A stretch of 64,000 bases of DNA, taken from assembly GCA_037952775.1 (NCBI GenBank), contig JBANAY010000003.1, forward strand, positions 36,084,001 through 36,148,000, given 5' to 3'. Positions 1-10,285 of this stretch are shown here, in pieces. The notes beneath the pieces are model-generated. The model was not told where the DNA came from and made no database searches. It saw only the letters and a program-made list of their open reading frames with translations. The position numbers were made by a program, and so were the translations under genes. The stretch is from Clonostachys chloroleuca. Lineage: Eukaryota > Ascomycota > Sordariomycetes > Hypocreales > Bionectriaceae. Position 1 is the stretch's first letter, and every line of letters begins with the position of its first letter.

Positions 1-790
1 GAGCATGTCTTGATATGACAATACGTTCGGTTGAGTGTTGTGAACTCGATGGACTTTTCGTCGAACGAAGTACGAAGACTCTTAGAGAAGAATCTCAGAT
101 TCAGGAAGAAAGGAATCCGTTCATGGCAACATTTGGGGGGAACAGCGACTCGTCCGTAAGAGAGCTCTGAAACAGGTTTACTAGGCAGGCTCTGCAGTAA
201 TGATGCTCACAGGCGGAAGTAGTGAGGTCGTCGTAGTAGATGCGTTCACAGCAGACCAAACAATCATAGGGCGAAGGGGCTTTCTGTCGTGTGGCCTCAC
301 GTTGTGTGAATGGTTTTGACGACTCTCCTGTGAGGCCAGCCTTGGCATTTTGATCTTCGCCTGTTGCAAGGCTCAATTCCGGAAGCTTTGGCATTGGGAC
401 GCGTTTATTAGAAGTAGGAGCACTCCACTCCCCATGTCTTTTCATGGGCAAGCTAGTAGAATGTCCTGATGTTGCCGTGGCGGTTTGTCCATTTGTGCTC
501 AGGGCCAAGGCATGCTGCCGGTCGCTTCTGGCCTGGAGCTCAACTCGCCTATGCGCGACTATCGCAGCACCATCCGCTGATACAGCGTTAGAAATACTTC
601 TGCACATGGCTTGGTCCGCGCTGAAGGATGCTAGGCTCTCAAGCTCCGCCTTATAGACACACATTGCCAACTGACTGTCCGACATGGGCTGATTGGTCTT
701 GCGTTTTTCCTTGTCGAGTAATTTCAAGTCCTCAGATTGAAGCTCAATGAAGAGCTGGAGGCTCTCCGCGTCGAGATCTTGAATATTCAT
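1..790 (-). CDS. RBR-type (RING-IBR) E3 ubiquitin ligase, 5' part, frameshifted
   Basis: The gene starts at 790 and runs off the left edge. The first ~80 residues (LDAESL..., then a SDSQLA...YKAELESLASF stretch) match the usual N-terminus of fungal IBR-domain proteins. RING1 follows with CLVC at about residue 175, then C-x-H-x2-C-x2-C and the typical ESLFPP. Directly after this the frame is lost in a run of six G (135-140, plus strand). One more base would continue with KCC, the next RING zinc ligands, and then an open frame to base 1 ending in NRTYCHIKTCS, the normal route into the IBR region. Proteins of this family transfer ubiquitin through a RING-HECT-hybrid mechanism. The break may be a real lesion or a homopolymer sequencing error. 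The catalytic RING2 Cys lies outside the window, and the substrate is unknown. Confidence 0.75.
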
Positions 791-1771
791 TTTCTATACC
801 GCTTGGGTCATCCACTCTGTGGAATCAGAAGCCCAAGGGCCGTGCTGAGCATTGAAGATGGCGTTTGTACTGCCGAGAGATGAACATAGACTTGATCAGC
901 ATGAAAGAGAAGTTCATGAAGGAGAAAATTTGACTCAGCAGGCAGGAAGTCGTAGTGTCTTGAAGAAAAAGGGCGAAAAGGTAAGCCACGTGGGGCAAGT
1001 GGCCTGCGAGAGTGAGCAAAAGGTGAGGAAGGTGCAAGGAGAGGAAGGTGCGTGTGCCAAAACGATTGAGGTTGGAAAACAAGGCATACAACCCCGCGTA
1101 AGATATGAGTTTAGACCGCCAGGTACGAAAGCAAATGTGAGGTGGGTGGCAAGAGTTGATTGATTGGCGATTCTCCTGGTGAGCGTAGGCTTCACGATGG
1201 TAAATTTCGGTGATGGGTTGGGCTCCTCTGAAGTCACTGGTGGCGTCTGGTATACCAGTATACCAGGAAAGCTTGCCTTGACGAGTTTCCGAGGGGTTTC
1301 AATGTGCACAATCTACGTGTTCCATCTTGATGTGATCTAAAACACTCACTTTTATTACGGGCTAGCTGAGAGAAGCAGCTCTTTGAATTACCAACAGGAC
1401 CAGCTGGATACCGCGCGCTTCGTACAGGAGGCCGCGCATCTCAGTTGTGGGTAGGAGATTGACTGGAAGAGTGTGTCAGATAGGTAGAAATTCTTGCCCG
1501 TACAAGCTGGCCGACTGCACCTTCCTGCATTTTGTGTTGGTCAAGGCGGATTGGAATCGCTTGATTCGCATCGGTCTGACCTGCATTTGTTATTGGTCAT
1601 CTCGGCTGGAGTGCCTGTTTGCTGTCGACGAGGAGCTATGGGTAAGACGAGCCATTACATCACACAAAAAAACAGTGAATTGCGTAACCAAGAACATTTT
1701 TGAGGAATTAAAACAGGAAACACAATGGCAAACCAGGTTGGAAATGAAGAAAAAATGCAAAAAGAAACAGA
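791..1771. other. Gene-free spacer
   Basis: Upstream region of the RBR ligase and downstream flank of the tRNA. Only short frames without family features are present, including one of 124 codons on the minus strand (935-1309) that looks random. A small direct duplication, tataccag, lies near 1250. I see no gene. Confidence 0.5.
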
Positions 1772-1856
1772 TGCCCCGTACTGGAATCGAACCAGTGATC
1801 TTATCATTTTTTTAATATTTTACTAGTGATACGCTTTACCACTGAGCCAACGGGGC
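1772..1856 (-). tRNA. tRNA-Thr(AGU) with a 13-nt intron
   Basis: Read on the minus strand, positions 1856-1850 (GCCCCGT) pair with 1779-1773 (ACGGGGC) to form a complete 7-bp acceptor stem, with A73 at 1772. The T arm is ACTGG-TTCGATT-CCAGT. The D arm GCTC-AGTGGTA-AAGC has one C-A mismatch. The anticodon stem TATCA/TGATA encloses CTAGTA, which gives anticodon AGU (Thr). An A/T-only intron of about 13 nt (about 1808-1820) follows position 37, the canonical nuclear tRNA intron site. The mature length is 72 nt before CCA addition. It would decode ACU, and ACC through inosine at position 34. Confidence 0.92.
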
Positions 1857-4800
1857 TCCAGATCTGTTATCTGAGATTAATGTTAATTGAATCTATGGAC
1901 TAACACCATTTTCTCTGACTGAACCAAAGCCCTTGTTTTCGCTTTCCATGTTCGCGGTTCTGGCGAGGTAGGCATGACAGCCATAGATTCAAAGCAGTGC
2001 CGTTTAGTCCGGCCACGGGAAAATCTTAAGATTCAAGTTCTAGGTATTAGTTGCATACAAGCGTCTGATTTAGACTTTTCTTCGGCAAGTACTCTGGTTG
2101 GCGTTGGAACGTCGCTAGGGGGTAACAGTCAACTTCCATCAAGTCTTTGCGACAATACTCGGGTGGTAAACTTGAGGAATCGCCCGAGGGGTTAGGGGGC
2201 GTATGCGACACTCTGCGCCCAAAATGCTCCCGACTCTTAGAACCCCGCTGTTGTGGCCTCCGTCAAGCTCACGAGGATCCGACCACGCTGTTCATGCAAG
2301 CACCTGAGCGTTGAAATTTTTGCTCCCTGGGCTCGTAGTGTACGCCCCGCCATGCAAACGTGCCGGCAAGCTGCAGGGTTTGAACCTGCTACGCGTGACA
2401 ACCTAGCTGGGGGCTTGATGATGCCCTATGGGCCCTAGATGCCGCATGAATACTGTACCGATTGATACACCGAGGAGCGACAAGTGAACCGAGAACGCTT
2501 TGCATTGAGCCAGGATATAGGGGGGCCGGTACTGCCGGAAATATCCTCACGTCTCCACGGGGAATGAGTGCGCACATTTGCTTCTACAGTGGCAGGTAGT
2601 TTTTAATATGTATCATACTCGACATTCCAAAATATGCTCGTCTAGATACCAGGAGTTCAGCATCGTGAGCATCGTAAGCACCGTGAGCTTCACGGCATTC
2701 GAGGCCTCTCGCCCGTTGCATTGCAGGATCGTGCTGTCGCCATGCCCTTCTTGGCAAGATCTAACAAGCCTTCAGGAGCTGGGCTGGTGACCAAATAGTT
2801 TGTTCTGGGCCAGTTCCATAGTGGATCTGTTCATACGACGGCAACTAAAGTCTGCTGTCAAGGTCGCAGGGATTAGTCTGTATAAACTCACATCAATCCA
2901 CTCACTCGCGGCGTTCTCTCCTCGTAGTTATCAATTTTCCGATTATGCAGGTCTAACGGGACTTACGAGTGGCTTCACTTGATTGCATGCTAATTTGGGG
3001 TATTATTAATACCCAAACATAAGATAGTTCAGTCTGGTTACGATAACCAAATTCAGCTCGCCAAATTTGACTCTCTTAAAAGAGGTTGAAGTTGAAGTTG
3101 ATCATTATTTTGAGCGGGGATCTACACTATTCTGTAAGATTTCGCCTCTCTACGGGTGAGTTTTTCTTCTTATATGGTTTCACTCCTTCTTTGAACTGCC
3201 TGGTATGAAAATGCAACGTATCACCCAGTTTGCGAGGAAGCCCCTTTATGTTGTCTCATCAGTCAAGGACATTTTCGACCGACATGGAGATATGACGGGC
3301 TATTTGGTCACCAGTTGCATATGAAACATCTCTTGTACAAACCTTATCAGCATTCTACTTCTTATTGGCCAGTGGTTGTCGCCTCTGCGCCAGGGACGTC
3401 ATTGGACCGGTCATATTGGCGGGACGCGACAAGTCACAAACTGTCCATCCCTATTGACATAATAATGACAGTCGCCGCGGGCGGGTGTGGGGAGGAGGAA
3501 ACGAAAAGAGAAAACAACATGATACTTGATATCATCAATAAGGGGTAAATGATGAACCATTGTACCTTTTTGAGAGAGCACCAATACTTGCGTGCAAGTA
3601 ATGCAATGTTGAATTCTCTCCCCTTCCGGCACCACTCTACAACTACGATCGACGCTGGGTTAAAATAATTCTCTGGGTCCAGCTCATTGCTCATAGCTTT
3701 AGGCTCTTGAAACCTCCCGTCTTGGATCTAAAGGGTCTTAAGGGTCCTGGTAGATGGAGGTGTCACGCGGTACTGACATTCTTGTTGGACCGGCTCTTGA
3801 CCTAGGCCCCCCTGTCAAGCTTGTCAGTAGGTGGAGCTCAGAGCTAGTCTTTACGTCGAAGCTTGATGATCGAGCGGCGGAACAGCGGGGTTTGGGATGC
3901 TGGCAAATGGTGGGCGGCGGATCGTATGGGGGAGAGCGGTTAAGTCGCGGCACCCACGCACACTACCTCTTCGCTGATACAATGGTTGCCGTTGACAGAG
4001 CCCGCGAGAGTGATCGGATGGATCATCTTTGAAGCGAGGCAGCTGTCTGGGCAGCTCCATAAATACAGGCACGTTCGCTCACCTACACCAGCGGACTTGT
4101 GGATAGACCCAGCTTTGTGGAAGAGTTAGATGGACAGTGACAAGTGTCAGAGTGGCTACAAGGCCACCGGCCTAACCTTGAGGCGCTGCAGGTCCCGGTC
4201 TCCCGCCGTGCATCGGACGCACGTCTTGTATGACGGTTTCCATTTTAGGTAGCGCGCAGACTCGGCCAGTCTTCGGGTTTCGATCCCACCCACCAGTGAA
4301 GCAGCAGGCCGCCTCACTTACCCACCTGTATGGCCACCTGGCTGTCCATCGACCAACGTGTATGAAGGGCCTCAAACACAGTATGTAGCAAGCGATGGAG
4401 TGAATGCGTGAGGAGCTGGTGGTGGCAGATGAGACATGGTTCATCTCACACGTTGTTTAGGTTCCTTGTCTCCCCTCCCCCAGCTCTGCCATGTAGCTAT
4501 GTGCAGGGCTTGCGGAGTCTTGTCCACTAGTGAAGCAAAAATGATTAATTGAAGCCCGGGCTCAAATGCTCCTACAGTCCGGACCTCACGATGTGCCCCC
4601 AGCTGCCTCACCGATTGATGTTTTACCTGCTCCCTAGCCCAGCGGTTCCGCTCACCTATCGATTTTTGCTGTCCACCTGACCCGACCCTCCCTCCTGCCC
4701 TGGCCCTGGGGGGTCTTAGACTGTCAACAGGCCACATTCTAATTACCGTGCTCACGGTCAGTACTCCGAGCTACTGCCAACGAGCCAGTTCTGTAGGCCG

Positions 4801-5750
4801 CAGACTAACCGCGAACAGTAATACAGTGCTTGCCCTGAGCGGATTAATTAACCCAAGGCAAGCAGCAGGTACGCTGGCAGGCAGGCACGTTGCAGCCGTC
4901 GTTGGCTACTGTACAGGGAAGGCACCACCAAGGTGAGGGGAGCTTGGGGTTAGGAAATTTAGACAGCCACACCCCCCTCGCGCTTGCATCACCTCCATCC
5001 ATGCATCACTTACTCCAAGCACACGCTCCGAACGGCAGACCGTGCAGCTCAGGCAAGACCCATCAAGCCCTCTCGTCAGTTCTCTTTTCTCTGCGTCATC
5101 TCCTCGCCTCCCTCGCTGGCACCGCCGACTTCCTGATCCTACTTGAGCTGCATCGCCCGCCTCACTCTTGCAGCATTCGCCTGTGCCGTCTTATTTGTCC
5201 ATGCGAGCTGTGATATCATCTTGATCCTCGAGGTGTGGCAAGGAAATTTTGACCATCTAAACCTACCTTGCCTACGGATCACCATACGACGCAGCCAAGG
5301 CAGGCTGCAGCGGAATAGTAGGCTGACAAAAAGCATCTGAGAGTCGATGCTACAAGGCAGAAAGGTAGAACATAAAGCCTGAACAGAAACAGAGATGATT
5401 AGATCCGGATTATAACAACGACTCGGCTTCCCCCGCCACCCAGAGCCGAGCCGATTTGCACCATCCAACAAAAGCCACTTGTTCATCTCCGATCTACCAC
5501 CATTCGCTAGTACGATAATCAAAGCACCACCTTATTTTGTGTGTGCCATCTGCCTCACACCCTCATCGGCATCTTTTGTGACTATAGACTGCTATCTTCC
5601 AAGTCAAGGGTCCTCCACCACTATCTCTTACATCCGGTATCCTCCATCAATCGACTCTCTCTGGACCACCAACGAGATATTTTATCCTCTTTTGTCTCAG
5701 ATCTGGCCTTCGATAAAGAAGACGCTATCTGAGGCAGCAGAGATTGGCGC
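1857..5750. other. Gene-poor spacer and Zn2Cys6 promoter/leader
   Basis: About 3.9 kb with no convincing coding frame. Two adjacent hairpins lie at 2994-3017 and 3035-3049. A T-arm-like sequence near 2371-2390 has no matching acceptor stem, so I do not call it a tRNA. From about 5050 to 5750 the plus strand is pyrimidine-rich, as expected for the promoter and 5' leader of the regulator at 5751. Confidence 0.45.
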
Positions 5751-7817
5751 ATGCCAAGCACAAGCAAGCCGTGTCACAACTGTCGTCGTCGACGCCTGCG
5801 CTGCGACCGCTCATGGCCAACATGCCACAAATGCGCGGTCTCGGGGCAGGAGTGCCTCGGGTACGGCAAGGTGTTCGTGTGGACGACACAGGCGATTGAT
5901 TCTCATGGCAATCTGAAACCCACGCAATCCAGTCGCCATGCTACAGATCCCCACGTCTCTGCGGCGTCGAGCACTGCTACGAGCCCCATCATGATGAGCA
6001 GCAGTGATACGACGCCTCCCCCATCAAATCTTCACCAGGGGCACGCTCAGCCCCTAATGCAAACGAACGAGTCCATGTGTCCAGCACTTTCGCCCGAGCC
6101 TGGAACCGCATCAGCCATGGTACTCACAGATCCCGTTTTTCAAGACCTGGACCGCACTTCCAGATCTTACCTCGCTTACTGTAAGTTGGTATTCACTCTG
6201 AGCTCTCGTCATCCCCTTCCTCAACCACCCCTTTGCCTCGTTTTTGTCGGCTCAATGTATCCCGACAGCAATTCTTTGGTCCCTACATGATAATCCTTGT
6301 CAGGCTAGGCGTATGCATCTCGGTGTATATGCCAAGAGAGGAGTATACGCATACACTCACGCCTGTCAGCCCTTACCGCCTCCTCGGCAGACCACCCTTC
6401 CACATCTTTGCATGCAACACCATGGCACACCCTTCCTGGACGTTCTAGACTGAATGCTAATGCATAGTGCTCCGCTATCCTAGTCGCTGATCGTGTTTGT
6501 CAAGACCTTGTCGGCAGGGACAGCCCTGGCAGTAACCCATTCCGGGAATTGCTACCGATGACGAGAAAGCACCCTCTTCTACTCCAGATTCTCATTGCCA
6601 CCTCAGCCATACACTGGTCCAATATCATCCGGCCAATCACAGACATATCTACCGGCCTCACCGACCCCGGTGGATATCTTGCCTCGCTTAGGTCGAGGGA
6701 CTTGGTGACCCGCCAAGCCCTCATCGATGCTCTCACTGCCAAGCAGAAGGCGATGGTCCATATGCGCGAGGTCCTTGATACCTTGGATCCTGCAGGGAGT
6801 GAAGTTGCCTTGGCCGCCATGCACTTCTTCATCAAGTTTGACCTCATCGACGTTGAGAAGAAAGACCCATCTAGTTGGAAAGCACATCTTGAGGGCGCAG
6901 CTAGCATCATGGCATTACTCACACCAGACAATATGAAAAGCTCTTCAAGTAGGACGCTTCGAGACTGTGTCATTGCGGATTGCTTCATGTGAGTTTCACA
7001 CAGACAAGCATCAATACGAAAGCTGTGCTAGAGCTAATAACTCCCTTAGCTACCACATATTTGGCTCCACACTCTCGTCGGGAGGTCTGGCAGCTCGGAT
7101 TGCTAAATACGCGTTCGATTTACTACCAGTTATGAAGCGAGTGGAGGTCACGAGTTCGCTATCATGCCCGCCAGAAATACTCCAGATCATCCTCATGGCT
7201 TCACAGTTATCTTATGATACCCCTTGCACTGACACGTATGTTGATAACAGCATCTTACTCTTCTGTCAGCCCATTATTCTAACTCGATCTGTAGTTGGTC
7301 GCTTCCTCCAACAAAAGAAGCTCTTTCTCTGATTGACCAAGCGCTGACCTTCGATATCCCAGCGTGGGCAGAGCAGCTACGCCAGATTCCACACATCACA
7401 GACGTTGAAAGTCGAGTACATGTAGCTTCTGCGCATCGATCTGCAGCCTGTCTATACATCCTGCAGGCGTTACCGCTTGTCCGTTCCTTAAGACCAGTCG
7501 ATACAGACCTACTGGTCAAGGATATTCTAGAACATGTTGCTGCTTTGGGGCACGATGACCCCTATTTTAAAGCTTCATCATGGCCAACGTTCATAGCCGG
7601 GGCCGAAACTTGCGATGCAGAAAAACGCACTTGGACCCTGAAGAGACTGCTGGATATGTGGGAAACCTGCCGCTGGGGATATATTTTTACTGCAATCGAG
7701 ATGCTCAAAGCGACCTGGCAACTACAAGATGCTGCAGCCAAGGCCGGTAACATGGATAGTCGAGCACACTGGCTACAGGATTTGAAAGGGCTAGGTTTTG
7801 AGCATTTGATCGTTTGA
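5751..7817 (+). CDS. Zn2Cys6 transcription factor with fungal-specific C-terminal domain
   Basis: Exons 5751-6180, 6484-6988, 7050-7235 and 7295-7817 join in frame to 547 codons. Residues ~8-35 carry the binuclear zinc cluster in the pattern C-x2-C-x6-C-x6-C-x2-C-x6-C, with a basic RRRRLRC stretch, so the protein should bind DNA, probably CGG half-sites. The exon 1/2 junction rebuilds LAYF. It is followed by LLPMTRKHPLLLQ and later CPPEILQIIL and TLKRLLDMWETCRWGY, landmarks of the fungal-specific transcription factor 2 family (acriflavine-sensitivity ACR-2-like proteins). Intron 1, at 303 nt, is long for this window. A start at 5751 places the zinc cluster near the N-terminus, as is normal. 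No neighbouring cluster indicates its targets. Confidence 0.85.
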
Positions 7818-8797
7818 GACTGGGACTGGAACATCCCTTGTCTGTTGCCCGTTTCTGGAGTTCGAGCATTAAACCCAAGCCCTGTATTACTGTTCGGGCT
7901 TCGTATGATTGGATAAACAAAAGTTTGATAAGGATGTTTTGCTGGCCGTAGTTCTACTTAATTCCTAATTTTAGCGTGCCAAATGATATCTACTCCCATT
8001 CAGATACTGTCCACATCATCCAGCTGACACTGTGCCCATTGACCTCGAAGCCATGTAGGGCTGGTGATTGGAGGGAAGCAGGGCTTTTGAAGTCGACCAT
8101 GAAACGGGGATACGGCCCCAAGCTGACCAACCCCTGACCCTGACCTGCACCCCAGATGCGGGAGATCCACGCCCCCAGAAACTAGAGCGCGGGGGCCCTG
8201 CCTGAGTACAACCAAGAAGCCATGGCATGCCAGCTGATTGGAAGGATATTGCATTTAGGAAAGCCGGCCGCCGATCTATTTCCCCTCGCCCCTCCTCTTG
8301 GAGGGTGTCTGAAAGTGTCTTAGATAGATGAGGGGCAGGAGTGTATGTATACACAAATCGTCGTCGTCAACGTCTTACGCGGTGGTGCCTTTTGCAACTG
8401 CTCATGCCATTATTATAATGGCAATCCTCTTCACATTTTCACAATAGGCTAGGTTTGGGCTAGGTATCAATTAGACTTGAAGTCTCTATTGGCATCATAT
8501 CATTCCATCGCATACCTTACTCACTTTGCTTCTGGTAGAGAAAGCCTTGTCCAGTAGGAGTCCAATCCCTTTCGTCCTTCGACTCAACTATCTCACTAAA
8601 GAAGGAAAGGAGGGAAAGAAAAGATTATCTGCCCAGTAATCCGTAATATTTAACACGGATCGGCAAATTCTCGCTGGCCTTTATTCATCACACAGTATTT
8701 GCTTCGCACAACATCACATCACGATCATCGTTCAGAGCAAGGAAAAGGAGGATATTGAGAGAAACTTTCGATTGACTGACTTGGGTGCAGATCTAAG
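7818..8797. other. Gene-free spacer
   Basis: Downstream of the Zn2Cys6 gene. No coding frame, RNA gene or obvious repeat is seen. Base composition is ordinary, with a slightly A/T-rich stretch near 8400-8500. Confidence 0.45.
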
Positions 8798-9228
8798 TCT
8801 GGCACCATTGAGTATCGCGATTCCGTAGCTATATTTCCATCACAATCAGAAACCAGATTCCATGTGTCCAGTACTGAGTCTCGAAGACTCCTCCCGTAAC
8901 ATTTGCCCTTCTCAATACTCAAGTCCAAGAGGGTGATTCCGGCACCGTTGCGATTTGCGATTCCGTAGCAAAATTTTCCTTGACAATTCAAGCACCAGAT
9001 TCCATGCTCGAGTTGGAGTCTCGTAGACTCCCTCCTTCACAATTGCCCTTCTCAATCACTTAAGTCCAAGAGGGAGATTCTGGCACCCATTGCGTGTTTG
9101 CGTTTTCCGTAGCGAAGTTTTCCATACAATCAGACACCAGATTCCAATGCTCCAGTATAGAGTTACCGAAAGACTCATCCCGTTTGCATTCTTTCCATCT
9201 CAATCACTTAAGTCCAAGAGGGGTTCTG
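8798..9228. repeat. Three degenerate ~140-bp tandem repeats, possible coding relic
   Basis: Three head-to-tail units begin at about 8801, 8941 and 9082 (periods ~140, ~141 and ~146). Each unit contains the blocks ggcacc, ttccgtagc, agattcca, agactc and aagtccaagaggg. On the minus strand the middle copy stays open and reads as Cys- and Gly-rich protein (NCQGKFCYGIANRNG...LLDLS...GKCYG), roughly 47 residues per unit. The other copies carry stops and indels, and the unit lengths are not all multiples of three. This suggests a decayed gene for a small repeated, perhaps secreted, domain. The spacing of C, LDLS and G residues is loosely like a cyanovirin-N half-domain, which is a guess only. Confidence 0.6.
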
Positions 9229-10285
9229 ATGTCCGTTTTGACTACATCATTTAATCGGTAGCTTGATCTGGTCGTATAGGGCCAGTCTGGCTTTTTTTTG
9301 CGTTTGCGTGAGAAGTAGTCTTCTCACTCTCGATCCGTTCTCATTCCTTGTTTCCTTTTCCCAATTTTTTTGTGGTTTTTTGTCGTTGTTTTTTCGATTT
9401 TTTTTTGGTTGCCTTTGGGCCACTCGGGTGAACCGCGGGGCGATGGAATTCGAGCGATAGTCTTCGAGGCCAGGCCGATAGTCGAGTAGCTGGCCTAGGA
9501 AAGCTGGCCCTCCTACAACACAGCACGATCCGGGGAGGAAACGTGTCTGTGCTTCCGAGTAGATGGTACTATGCTTGGCGAACTGGCGTCTTTGGGACCG
9601 CTCTTTCGTAGGTTTTTTTTTTAAATCGTCGTTTTGGAGTCGACGATAGGATCTTTGGGATTTCGCAGTTGAGAGTGGGGTCACCATGTGACAGTGGGAA
9701 AATGGTATTACAGAGTCACTCTGGGTAAGAGTGGCTCTACTTGGAGATTTCAAAAGAGCAGGAGTACCCGTTGGAATAGGGTACATAAGGAACAAGAAGG
9801 AAGTGCAGAACTACAGTAAAGACTGGACCGCAGGTAGCACATGGCTCCCTGAGCGGGTGAATAATGGGTTTAGGAAGTTTAGAGTTGAATCCAAGGGAAC
9901 AACTTTTCCAATGAGCCTTGGTCACAAGTGACTCGTGATGTCTATAGGATGGAATATGTCTAGGGGGCGGAAAAAAGAGAGAGTTTCATGAAAGATGGCA
10001 CCATTGGCCGCTAATTGGGGAAGAGGATAAGTGTGTAGAAGGAGGCTGTCCCAATGCCAACTGGAAAATGAATCAAACGAAGAAAGGATACAATGGTAGT
10101 TCAGTGTGCTCAATGACCTCCCCGTCGTTTCTGTAAAACGCCTGCCTGATAGCACAACATGTAGGAGAACAAAACGATCTTCTAAACTCAAGGAAAGAAG
10201 GCAGCATTCAAAAGTGTGAGGAAGGTGTGTGCTGTGCAAAAAAGAGAAGAGAAAGAAAGAAAATCAAAGGAGAAATCAGCCGGGT
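9229..10285. other. Spacer with homopolymer-rich stretch
   Basis: Runs of T (9293-9300, 9400-9407 and 9611-9620) and G/T-rich sequence dominate 9290-9420. A 182-codon minus-strand frame (9247-9795) is basic and low-complexity without family features, so I do not call it. 10020-10285 is the 3' flank of the zinc-knuckle gene. Confidence 0.4.

Noticed and set aside
2361..2445. T-arm-like GCAGG-TTCAAAC-CCTGC on the minus strand
   Set aside because: No acceptor strand pairs with the following AGCTTGC within tRNA distance and no anticodon arm can be formed.
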